Source: JBDIAG01 sp047974565
GTDB taxonomy: Bacteria; Actinomycetota; Actinomycetes; Actinomycetales; CAWJMD01
Assembly (NCBI GenBank): GCA_047974565.1
Contig: JBKECN010000080.1
Location: forward strand, 52,446-116,445
Direction of reading: 5' to 3'
Length of the DNA stretch: 64,000 bases
In this document: positions 25,415 to 33,067 of the stretch, piece after piece
Numbering within the stretch: the first letter of the stretch is position 1
How the letters are laid out: each line of letters begins with the position of its first letter
Position numbers and translations under genes: made by a program
The notes under the pieces: model-generated
Seen by the model: the letters and a program-made list of their open reading frames with translations, nothing else
Databases searched by the model: none
What the model was told of the DNA's origin: nothing

Positions 25415-25745
25415 CTCGCTCGCGCCGGCGACATCGCGCGATAGCGCCCCACGAACGCTGACTCCGCCCGGCCCGCCCCCGGGTCGGAGTCAGCCGGGCT
25501 GCCCGCCAGGGCCTGGGAACGGACCGGACAAAAGCCCACCTGCGTGAAAGCCCTCGGAATGGCGGGGGAGCGTCGGTGGGCTTTGCTACTGTGGTGCCTG
25601 GTCAACACGCCACCGGCATGCACCGGCCGGGACCTCGCGAACAAGGACAGCAGCATCGTCCACCTCGAGGCTGGTACCGGGAGGTCGGCGGCGACGTTGA
25701 CCACGCCAGATGACCACCCCTCGTTCACCGACAGGATTGCCTCGA
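25415..25745. other. Gap between tpiA and secG
   Basis: The stretch is 331 bp with no recognisable gene. TACTGT at 25587-25592 could be a -10, giving secG a leader of about 150 nt. Confidence 0.4.
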
Positions 25746-26000
25746 GTGTCTGCCCTTCGGATCACCTTGCTGGTCGTGCTGGTGCTCACCAGTCTGTTCC
25801 TGACCCTGCTGATCCTCCTGCACAAGGGTCGAGGCGGTGGCCTGTCGGACATGTTCGGTGGTGGCATCACGGGCAGCGCGTCCAGTTCCGGGGTGGCCGA
25901 GCGCAACCTGAACCGGATCACGATCGCGATGGCCCTCGTATGGAGCGTGTCGATCGTTCTGCTCAACGTGTTGGAGAGGTTCGTACCCTCCGGCTCCTGA
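25746..26000 (+). CDS. secG: Preprotein translocase subunit SecG
   Basis: The protein is 84 aa with two transmembrane helices (residues about 3-22 and 56-76) joined by a Gly/Ser loop, KGRGGGLSDMFGGGITGSASSSG, which is typical of SecG. It is the small auxiliary subunit of the SecYEG channel in the cytoplasmic membrane. The GTG at 25746 gives the normal family length; an upstream in-frame ATG would add 12 residues. Its position after tpiA is conserved in actinobacteria. Confidence 0.93.
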   Translation: MSALRITLLVVLVLTSLFLTLLILLHKGRGGGLSDMFGGGITGSASSSGVAERNLNRITIAMALVWSVSIVLLNVLERFVPSGS

Positions 26001-26150
26001 GCGGGGCTGGTGCCCGCTCACGTGCTCAGCGCAACCTGTGCCCAGCCCTCCCGCGAGGTGCTGCGGCGGTACGACATTCTCGGGGTAGTTTGACTATCGA
26101 AGAGCCCGTCCCGGCGTGCGACGGGCGACGGGCGAGAGAGGAGACCGCCG

Positions 26151-26501
26151 ATGGCCGGTGGAAATGCGATCCGCGGCAGCAGAGTCGGAGCAGGCCCGAT
26201 GGGCGAGGCCGAGCGTGGTGACTCGGCACCCCGCGTCCTGGTCTCCTACTGGTGCGCCAATGGGCACGAGACCCGGCCCAGTTTCGCCGACGACAACCAG
26301 GCCCAGCCCCCCGAGACCTGGGACTGCCCACGGTGTGGGCTGCCCGGTGGCCAGGATCGCGCCAACCCGCCGACGGCACCGCGAAACGAGCCCTACAAGA
26401 CCCACCTGGCGTATGTGAAAGAGCGACGCTCCGACTCCGACGGCGAGGCGATCCTCGAAGAGGCATTGGAGTCTCTGCGAGCGAAGAACATCGTTCGCTA
26501 G
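26151..26501 (+). CDS. rbpA: RNA polymerase-binding protein RbpA
   Basis: The protein is 116 aa. RbpA is an actinobacterial factor that stabilises principal-sigma holoenzyme and the open complex. The core contains VSYWCANGHETRP and WDCPRCGLPGG, then KTHLAYVKERRSDSDGEAILEEALESLR, the basic linker and sigma-interaction domain. Its position after secG is conserved across the phylum. The N-terminal tail is Gly-rich, as in other members. Confidence 0.95.
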   Translation: MAGGNAIRGSRVGAGPMGEAERGDSAPRVLVSYWCANGHETRPSFADDNQAQPPETWDCPRCGLPGGQDRANPPTAPRNEPYKTHLAYVKERRSDSDGEAILEEALESLRAKNIVR

Positions 26502-26578
26502 CCGTCCCGGCCAGGTCCGTACCGGTCGGGTGTCGACTGCTGGAGAGTCGATGGCGATCGATGGCTGAGCCGCACCGC

Positions 26579-26623
26579 TTGACGCAGTGTCGTTGGACGC
26601 GGTGTCCATTGGACGCCGTGTCG
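26579..26623. repeat. 14-16 bp degenerate tandem repeat upstream of the lactonase gene
   Basis: Three imperfect copies of ttggacgcggtgtcc-like sequence lie at about 26579-26592, 26593-26608 and 26609-26623, in the gap between rbpA and the next gene. Confidence 0.55.
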
Positions 26624-26694
26624 CCCGGCATGGCGCTGAGTTGGCTGGCCCGCACCAGCGCGGTCCCTGAAGCAAAGACGGAGCCCCACCCGCA

Positions 26695-26706
26695 TAGGGT
26701 GGACAG
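26695..26706 (+). promoter_or_regulatory. Leaderless promoter -10 (TAGGGT) of the lactonase gene
   Basis: TAGGGT at 26695-26700 is followed by GGACAG and the ATG at 26707. Confidence 0.65.
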
Positions 26707-27732
26707 ATGAGCGAACTCGTCCTCATCGCCGTTGCCGGAGACGACAGCATCTGCACCTTGCGGCTGCACCGTGACCCTCGGCCGCGTCTGGAACTCCTGG
26801 CGCGCACGTCGGGACTGCCCGGCTGTGGCACCTTCGCTGTCGACCCTGAGCGCGCCCTGGTGTTCGCCGCTTACAAGGGCGATCCACCCGGGGTGGCGAC
26901 CCTGAGCCTGAATCCGGAGACCGGGGAACTGTCCGAGGTCGACCGGCGCCCGGTGGCCGCGTCGATGACCTACTTGAGCCTGGCCCATTCGGGCACCGTC
27001 TTGCTGGGCGCTTCCTATGGTGGTGGCCTCGGGGTCTCCTGGCCGGTCGAGGCAGAGCAGCTGGGCGAGCCGGTCTCGACGATCTCCTTCGCGAACCTGC
27101 ATTGCGTGGTGGCCTGCCGGGATGGCGATGCCGAGCGGGCGTACTTCGTCTCACTGGGGCAGGACTTGGTGGCGCAGTACCTGGTCGAGGCCTCCGGACG
27201 GTTGGACGCGCTCACGCCTGAGACGGTGTCGGTGACTCCTGGCTGCGGGCCGCGGCACCTCATCGTCGAGGCGGACGCGGGGTACCTGGTCACTGAGTAC
27301 TCCGGGGAGGTGTTTCGGTTGGCCCGGGCTGGCGACGGCACCCTGAGCGTGGTGCAGAGCGTTGTCGTGGTCGACCCCGGTGAGGATCTCGCGCACAGTC
27401 GACTCGGTGCCGATCCGACCGCCGAGCATCTGATCTGGGGCGCGGACGTCCACCGGGCCGGCGACTGGCTGCTGACCAGCGAACGCAGTTCCTCCAAGCT
27501 GGCCTCCGTCCCCGTTCGGGTCGGGGGCGAGTTGGGCGAGGCCGATCGCTTCACCCCGACTCAGGCTCAGCCCCGCGGTTTCGGGGTCACCGGGGACGGC
27601 GAGTTCGTGGTGGTGGTCGGCGAGCGCTCCCAGGAGGCGGCGCTGTCCCGGTTGAACCCGGACGGCTCGCTGACCCTCCTGGACACCGCCACGGTCGGGT
27701 CGGGCGCCAACTGGGTGCGCATGCTCTCCTGA
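26707..27732 (+). CDS. Lactonase family beta-propeller protein (6-phosphogluconolactonase-like)
   Basis: This 341-aa protein belongs to the seven-bladed propeller lactonase family (Pgl/YbhE type). Visible motifs are NPETGELSEV, FANLHCVVACRDGDAERAYFVSLGQD (a HHHC-like blade segment), GCGPRHLIVEADAGYLVTEYSGEV and FGVTGDGEFVVVVGERS. It may hydrolyse 6-phosphoglucono-1,5-lactone, which fits the nearby zwf and opcA, although it is divergently placed and the family also includes carboxymuconate cyclases. A damaged copy of its 3' part lies at 28692-28882. Confidence 0.85.
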   Translation: MSELVLIAVAGDDSICTLRLHRDPRPRLELLARTSGLPGCGTFAVDPERALVFAAYKGDPPGVATLSLNPETGELSEVDRRPVAASMTYLSLAHSGTVLLGASYGGGLGVSWPVEAEQLGEPVSTISFANLHCVVACRDGDAERAYFVSLGQDLVAQYLVEASGRLDALTPETVSVTPGCGPRHLIVEADAGYLVTEYSGEVFRLARAGDGTLSVVQSVVVVDPGEDLAHSRLGADPTAEHLIWGADVHRAGDWLLTSERSSSKLASVPVRVGGELGEADRFTPTQAQPRGFGVTGDGEFVVVVGERSQEAALSRLNPDGSLTLLDTATVGSGANWVRMLS

Positions 27733-27952
27733 GCCGCCGAGTTCCGGGACTGGCTCTCTCACAACATGGTTCGATCCACCCACTACGGCCCGGAGCCTCT
27801 ACCTGGTCGGCGTCGGTACTGCGGTCACCTCGCCAGATACCGCGCCCCTCGGAGGACCGCCGCCGCGGATGGCGATCATGGCGGAACCTCCGGTAGTCAC
27901 TGCGCAGGGAGATCGAAGTCTTCCTAGCCAGAAGACGTTTCACGCCCATCGT

Positions 27953-28372
27953 TCACACGGTGAGGATGTCCAGAAGGTCCCGCAACCCGACGAAGTCGTC
28001 GGGGTTCCTCGTCACCAGTGGAAGTCCCTCGCCGAGCGCGGTCGCAGCGATCAGGAGATCGGCGAACCGTCGCCGTGGGTGGCGTCCCGCGGTGACCACA
28101 GCCGCGTGCACGCGACCGTAGGCGCGCGCAGCCTGGGCGTCGAACGGGATCGGCTCGAACGCGGCCTCGGCTCGTTGCAGCCTGTCTTGTCGGCGTGCTC
28201 GTTCGGCAGGGTCTTTGGCTGCGGACGGCCCGGCTGCCAACTCGGCCAGGGTGATAGCCGATATTGCCACTCTCGCGGGCAGCAAGCCAGGGTCGATTCG
28301 CTCGAGGTCGATGACGACCGAGGTGTCGAGGAGCCCGGCATCTAGTCGCGTGAGGGTGACCTGCTCATCCAC
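27953..28372 (-). CDS. VapC-like PIN-domain toxin
   Basis: This 139-aa protein has the PIN fold: LLDTSVVIDLE (first Asp), ITLAELAAG (Glu), FADLLIAATAL (Asp) and TRNPDDF (Asp). These four acidic residues bind Mg2+ in VapC ribonucleases, which usually cut initiator tRNA or rRNA. The GTG at 28372 overlaps the antitoxin stop by 8 nt, so it is coupled to antitoxin translation. The module sits between the lactonase gene and a broken copy of it. Confidence 0.9.
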   Translation of the reverse strand: MDEQVTLTRLDAGLLDTSVVIDLERIDPGLLPARVAISAITLAELAAGPSAAKDPAERARRQDRLQRAEAAFEPIPFDAQAARAYGRVHAAVVTAGRHPRRRFADLLIAATALGEGLPLVTRNPDDFVGLRDLLDILTV

Positions 28373-28616
28373 GGGGGGTGATGTCCTGATCGGCGCTGTC
28401 GTCCAAGTCTTGCCAGAACTGATCCGCAGCGATGGGGGGTGCATTGCGGAAGATCTCGGTCACCGCGACTGCGTCGACGAAGCGAGCCCGGCGCAACGGG
28501 CGGAGTTCCCCTACCGGAACACCGTGGCGGGTCAAGACGAAACTACGTCCCTGGACCAAGGCGCTGACGATGCTACCGCTGTCGTTTCGCAGTTCGCGCT
28601 GACTGATCTCAGTCAT
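28365..28616 (-). CDS. Phd/YefM-family antitoxin
   Basis: This 83-aa protein begins MTEISQRELRNDSGSIVSAL, the prevent-host-death N-terminal DNA-binding signature, followed by GRSFVLTRHGVPVGELRPL. The acidic C-terminal tail (DQFWQDLDDSADQD) should wrap and block the PIN toxin. The start is set by TACAGT 6 nt upstream (leaderless). A palindrome overlapping that -10 is the likely autoregulatory operator. Confidence 0.9.
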   Translation of the reverse strand: MTEISQRELRNDSGSIVSALVQGRSFVLTRHGVPVGELRPLRRARFVDAVAVTEIFRNAPPIAADQFWQDLDDSADQDITPRG

Positions 28617-28642
28617 GCACGCACTGTAGCACCGGGTGCTAC
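28617..28642 (-). promoter_or_regulatory. Antitoxin promoter -10 (TACAGT) overlapped by a palindromic operator
   Basis: On the minus strand TACAGT (28628-28623) ends 6 nt before the ATG. The perfect 8-bp palindrome GTAGCACC-g-GGTGCTAC spans 28626-28642 and shares three bases with the -10, so a bound antitoxin-toxin complex would block RNA polymerase. Confidence 0.65.
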
Positions 28643-28691
28643 AAATGGTTGGCGGGTCTGTGGACGGGATCGATGGTGGGTCGGCGGTGCA

Positions 28692-28882
28692 GACCTCGCG
28701 CACAGTCGACTCGGTGCCGATCCGACCGGCGAGCACCTGATCTGGTGCGCGGACGTCCACCGGGCCGGCGATTGGCTGCTGACCAGCGAACGCAGTTCCT
28801 CCAAGTTGGCCTCCGTCCCCGTTCGGGTCGGGGGGCGAGCTCGGCGAGGCCGACCGCTTCACCCCGACCCAGGCTCAACCCC
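28692..28882 (+). pseudogene. Truncated duplicate of the lactonase gene
   Basis: About 190 bp match bases 27385-27574 of the lactonase gene at roughly 95% identity by eye, encoding DLAHSRLGADPTGEHLIW onward. An extra G in the run near 28830 shifts the frame, and neither a start nor the rest of the gene is present. A further short match (ctcacaaca-ggttcgatcc) to the lactonase 3' flank occurs at about 28957-28975. Confidence 0.85.
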
Positions 28883-29018
28883 ACGCTGCGCCGGTGTGGC
28901 CCGAGATCCCTGCGACGAAGGCGGCCCAGTCATGCCCGAAGCCGGGATCTGCTGTCTCACAACAGGGTTCGATCCCGACAGACCTGGGCCAGCGGTGCCG
29001 AACGTACGAACCGTACGG

Positions 29019-30200
29019 CTACCTCTTCTTGGCCGCAGCCGTCCGGGTCGAAACCGCCCGCGAGGTGCTGGCTTTCGCCGGGGTCGCCTTGGCCGGGGAA
29101 CTCTTCTTCGCCGCTGCCGTGGACCTGGCCGCCGACGTGCGCGGCGCCGCGCTCTTCTTGCCTGTGGTGGTCCGAGCGGTGGTGGTCCGTGCTGTGCTGG
29201 TCTTCGCCGGGGGCTTCCTCGCGGTGTTCTTGGCAGACGAGCGCCCACCCGAGCGGGCCGCACCCTCGCCTCCGTAAAGGCCCGGGTCCACACGTTTGAG
29301 GCCGGCGGTCACCACGTCGCCGTAGACATCGTCCGGATCGAGTCGGCGCAACTCCTCGGCGATGCATTCGTCATCCTGACGACGGGCCAGGCTCACCGTG
29401 CGTTCAGGCTGGCCGGGCTGGGTGAGGGTCGCGATACTCGATCGTTCGGGCCGGTTCAACTCGAGCACACCACTGGCCCGGTGCAATTCGACGGCCACCA
29501 CACCGGTGCCCGCAGCGGTGCGCTTGACCTCGACGTCGGCCTTGAGCGTCATCGCCAGCCACCCGGCGAGCAACTCGGTGCTGGGGGAGTCGGTGGCGCC
29601 GGTGACGACCACCTTGGTAACCGGTTCGTAGGGTGCCTGGTCCAGCGCGGAGGCCAGCAGCGACCGCCACCGGCTGATCCGGCTCCATGCCAGGTCGGTG
29701 TCTCCCGGAGTGTGCGAAGCCGCCAGTTTGGCCAAGGCCCGTCGCGGACGCTTGGCGCGCGCCGAGTCGCTCACCCGTCGCTGGGCGATCCGCCCGAGCG
29801 GCTCGGCCACCAGGTCGACAGGCGGATCGCCCGGCCACCAGGTCACCACCGGCGTATCCGGCAGCAGCAGTGGGGTGACCAGCGCCTCCGAGTGCTTGGT
29901 CAGTTCGCCGAAGGTGCGCAGCACGATCACTTCGCTGGCCCCGGCGTCACCACCGATCCGGATCTGCGCATCGAGCCGGTTGGACCCGCGGGCCGGGCCC
30001 CGGGCGATCACCAGCACCCGGCAGGGGTGATCCCGGCTGGCCGAGTTGGCTGCCTCGATGGCGCCCTCGGCGTCGAAGTCGTCCGCGCAGATGATGAGGT
30101 TGAGCACCCGGCCGAGCGCCACCGACCCGCCCTGCTCGCGGATCTCGACGAGGGTCCTGTTGACCGCCGAGGTCGACGTGGACTGCAGGTCGATAATCAC
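29019..30200 (-). CDS. opcA: OpcA, glucose-6-phosphate dehydrogenase assembly/effector protein
   Basis: The protein is 393 aa. OpcA-family proteins support G6PDH activity in cyanobacteria and actinobacteria. The core (residues about 1-310) starts MIIDLQSTSTSAVNRTLVEIRE and contains TPVVTWWPGDPP and a region ending ERTVSLARRQDDECIAEELRRLDPDDVY. The last 80 or so residues form a Lys/Ala/Thr/Ser-rich tail resembling histone H1 or HupB tails, unusual for the family. The start ATG overlaps the zwf stop by 4 nt. Confidence 0.92.
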   Translation of the reverse strand: MIIDLQSTSTSAVNRTLVEIREQGGSVALGRVLNLIICADDFDAEGAIEAANSASRDHPCRVLVIARGPARGSNRLDAQIRIGGDAGASEVIVLRTFGELTKHSEALVTPLLLPDTPVVTWWPGDPPVDLVAEPLGRIAQRRVSDSARAKRPRRALAKLAASHTPGDTDLAWSRISRWRSLLASALDQAPYEPVTKVVVTGATDSPSTELLAGWLAMTLKADVEVKRTAAGTGVVAVELHRASGVLELNRPERSSIATLTQPGQPERTVSLARRQDDECIAEELRRLDPDDVYGDVVTAGLKRVDPGLYGGEGAARSGGRSSAKNTARKPPAKTSTARTTTARTTTGKKSAAPRTSAARSTAAAKKSSPAKATPAKASTSRAVSTRTAAAKKR

Positions 30201-31738
30201 GGTCGCCTCCAGGTGCGTCCGGTCCGGGCCAGCATCTCGTGCGCCGATGGCGGCCCCCAGCCACCGGACTCGTACGGCTCGGGCCGTCCCTTGCTCTCCC
30301 AGTGGTGCAGGATCGGGTCGAGGATCCGCCAGGACAGGTCGACTTCCTCATGCCGCGGGAAGAGCGGGGGTTCACCGAGCAAGACGTCCAGGATGAGTCG
30401 CTCGTAGGCCTCGGCGGGGGAGTCGGTGAAGGCGTGGCCGTAGCCGAAGTCCATGGTGACGTCCCGCACCTCCATCTGCGGGCCCGGAACCTTCGAGCCG
30501 AACCGGATGGTGACCCCCTCGTCCGGCTGCACCCGGATGACGAGCGCATTCTGCCCCAACTCCTCGGTGGCAGTGTGCTCGAAGGGCAGATGTGGGGCCT
30601 TCTTGAAGACCACCGCGATCTCAGTCACCCTACGGCCCAAGCGTTTTCCGGTGCGCAGATAGAAGGGAACCCCGGCCCAGCGGCGGGTGGCCACGTCGAG
30701 TCGGATCGCCGCGAAGGTCTCGGTGATGGAGTCCTTGGCGGTGCCCTCCTCCTCGAGATAGCCGATCACCTTCGACGTGCCCTGCCAGCCGGCGGCGTAC
30801 TGTCCGCGCGCAGTGTTGCGATCCAGGTCGTCTGGCAACTTGACCGCCGAGAGCACCTTCTCCTTCTCCGCGCGCAGGTCCGTGGCGTCGAAGGACACCG
30901 GCTCCTCCATCGCGGTGAGAGCCAGCAACTGCAACAGGTGGTTCTGGATGACGTCCCGGGCCGCGCCCACGCCGTCGTAGTAGCCCGCGCGGCCACCGAT
31001 GCCGATGTCCTCGGCCATGGTGATCTGCACGTGGTCGACGTAGTTGGCGTTCCAGATCGGCTCGTACAACTGGTTGGCGAAGCGCAGTGCCAGGATGTTC
31101 TGCACCGTCTCCTTGCCCAGGTAGTGGTCGATGCGGAACACCGAGTCGGGTGGGAAGACCCGCTCCACCACGTCGTTGAGCTCTTGGGCGCTGGCCAGGT
31201 CATGACCGAAGGGCTTCTCGATGACCACCCGGCGCCACTGCCCCTCCTGGGGGGTGGCCAGGCCGCTCTCGGCGAGTTGCTCGCAGACCACGTCGAAGTA
31301 TTTTGGTGGGATGGACAGATAGAAGGCGGTGTTGCCGCCGGTGCCGCGGGTCTCGTTGAGTTCGTGGACGGTGTGCGCCAGCCGCTGGAAGGCCTCAGGA
31401 TCGTCAAAAGTGCCGGAAACAAACCGGAAACCCTGCGACAGGGTCTTCCACACCGACTCCTTGAACGGGGTCCGCGCGTGCGCGCGCACCGAGTCGTGCA
31501 CCACCTGTGCGAAGTCCTCGTCCTGCCAGTCCCGTCGGGCGAAGCCGACGAGTGAGAACCCCGGAGGCAGCAGCCCGGACTGGGCCAGATCGTAGATCGC
31601 CGGCATCAACTTCTTGCGGGCCAGGTCACCGGTGACGCCGAACAACACCAGGCAGCACGGGCCGGCGATCTTGGCGAGCCGCTTGTCGCGTGGATCGCGA
31701 AGCGGATTCACCCCCGGGCCGATCTTGGCTGGGCTCAC
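30197..31738 (-). CDS. zwf: Glucose-6-phosphate 1-dehydrogenase
   Basis: The protein is about 513 aa. It is the first oxidative step of the pentose phosphate pathway, reducing NADP+. The Rossmann motif FGVTGDLARKKLMPA, the EKPFGHD segment, the active-site RIDHYLGKE and RWAGVPFYLRTGKRL are present. The GTG at 31738 is preferred, with AAAGGTAGG upstream and an N-terminus (SPAKIGPGVNPLRDPRD) like relatives; an ATG at 31795 would add 19 residues. It is coupled to opcA. Confidence 0.95.
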   Translation of the reverse strand: MSPAKIGPGVNPLRDPRDKRLAKIAGPCCLVLFGVTGDLARKKLMPAIYDLAQSGLLPPGFSLVGFARRDWQDEDFAQVVHDSVRAHARTPFKESVWKTLSQGFRFVSGTFDDPEAFQRLAHTVHELNETRGTGGNTAFYLSIPPKYFDVVCEQLAESGLATPQEGQWRRVVIEKPFGHDLASAQELNDVVERVFPPDSVFRIDHYLGKETVQNILALRFANQLYEPIWNANYVDHVQITMAEDIGIGGRAGYYDGVGAARDVIQNHLLQLLALTAMEEPVSFDATDLRAEKEKVLSAVKLPDDLDRNTARGQYAAGWQGTSKVIGYLEEEGTAKDSITETFAAIRLDVATRRWAGVPFYLRTGKRLGRRVTEIAVVFKKAPHLPFEHTATEELGQNALVIRVQPDEGVTIRFGSKVPGPQMEVRDVTMDFGYGHAFTDSPAEAYERLILDVLLGEPPLFPRHEEVDLSWRILDPILHHWESKGRPEPYESGGWGPPSAHEMLARTGRTWRRP

Positions 31739-31843
31739 GTGGCCTACCTTTCGCTCGTCGAGCAGTTCCGGTTCTCGGGCGTGAGGTGTGCTCATCGGCC
31801 CCGAGAGCGGCGGGGGTCGGCCGCGCCCACCCCCGCCCGATCA

Positions 31844-32998
31844 TCACTGGCCGGCTTCGGCCTCACTGTCGGTGGCACCGGCCCGGGCGAGTTCATCGCT
31901 GACGGTGCCCTGCAACTCGGCCCAGGAGTCGTTGAACTTGCGCACGCCCTCCTCTTCGAGCAGCTCGGTGACCTCGTTGTACGAGATGCCCAGTGCCTCA
32001 ACCTCGTCGATCAGCGCGTCGGCTTCATGCTCGGTGCCGGCGATCGTGTCGCCGCTCACCTGGCCCTGATCGGCGACGGCCTGCAGCGTCTTGAAGGGCA
32101 TCGTGTTGACCACCCCGGCGGCCACCAACTGATCGACGTACATGGTGGGGGAGTAGTCGGGGCTCTTGACCCCGGTGGAGGCCCACAGTGGCCGCTGCGG
32201 GTGGGCGCCCTCGTCGGCCAGAACCCGCCACCGCGGGGTGGAGAAGACCTCGGTCCAGGCGTGATACGCCAGGCGAGCATTGGCGATGCCGGCCTTGCCC
32301 TTGAGGGCTGCGGCCGCCTCGGTGCCCACCTGGTCGAGCCGGTTGTCGATCTCGGTGTCCACCCGAGAGACGAAGAAGCTGGCCACCGACTCGATCCGGG
32401 ACAGGTCCAGACCCTTCTCGCGGGCCTGCTCCAAGCCGACGAGGAAGGCCTGCATCACCGCGCGGTACCGGTCGAGGCTGAAGATCAACGTGACGTTGAC
32501 CGAGATCCCTTCTGACAGGGCGAGGCTGATCGCGGGCAGGCCCTCGACCGTGGCGGGGATCTTGATGTGCAGGTTGGGCCGGTCGACGCTCTGCCACAGT
32601 CGGCGGGCCATCACGATGGTGCCCTCGGTGTCGCGGGCCAGGCCCGGGTCGACCTCGATGGACACTCGCCCGTCCACCCCGTCGGTGGCGTCGTACACCG
32701 GTCGCAGCAGGTCGCAGGCGCGGCGTACGTCCTCGGTGGTGATCTGGAAGATGGCCTCGGCTACGTCGACGCCCGCGGTGGCCAGCTCGCTCACCTGGTC
32801 GGCGTAGCGGTCACCCTTGCTCAGCGCTGCGGCGAAGATCGTCGGGTTGGTGGTGACGCCGACGACGTTCGAGGCGTCCACCAGGGCCGACAGTTCACCG
32901 GACTCGATGAGCTCGCGGGACAGGTCGTCGAGCCAGATGGAGACTCCGGCATCGCTGAGGGCTTGGAGTTGGGGGGATTGCGGGACGGTGGTGCTCAT
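31844..32998 (-). CDS. tal: Transaldolase
   Basis: The protein is 384 aa. It moves a dihydroxyacetone unit in the non-oxidative pentose phosphate pathway. The Schiff-base lysine lies in LHIKIPAT; GVTTNPTIF and ASFFVSRVDTEID are also characteristic. It is of the longer actinobacterial type. The ATG at 32998 has AAGGAG 7 nt upstream, preferred over an in-frame start 12 codons earlier. It sits in the order tkt-tal-zwf-opcA on the minus strand. Confidence 0.95.
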   Translation of the reverse strand: MSTTVPQSPQLQALSDAGVSIWLDDLSRELIESGELSALVDASNVVGVTTNPTIFAAALSKGDRYADQVSELATAGVDVAEAIFQITTEDVRRACDLLRPVYDATDGVDGRVSIEVDPGLARDTEGTIVMARRLWQSVDRPNLHIKIPATVEGLPAISLALSEGISVNVTLIFSLDRYRAVMQAFLVGLEQAREKGLDLSRIESVASFFVSRVDTEIDNRLDQVGTEAAAALKGKAGIANARLAYHAWTEVFSTPRWRVLADEGAHPQRPLWASTGVKSPDYSPTMYVDQLVAAGVVNTMPFKTLQAVADQGQVSGDTIAGTEHEADALIDEVEALGISYNEVTELLEEEGVRKFNDSWAELQGTVSDELARAGATDSEAEAGQ

Positions 32999-33067
32999 CG
33001 GGAGACTCCTTGAGTCGTTGGTGTTCTTCCGCACGGGGCCGGCCCCTGCCGGGTCGGCGCGTGCGCG

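Noticed and set aside
28215..30407. 730-codon plus-strand frame across the TA pair, pseudogene and opcA
   Set aside because: It runs antisense through the TA pair and opcA; only the short lactonase-like part is meaningful, as a duplicate fragment.
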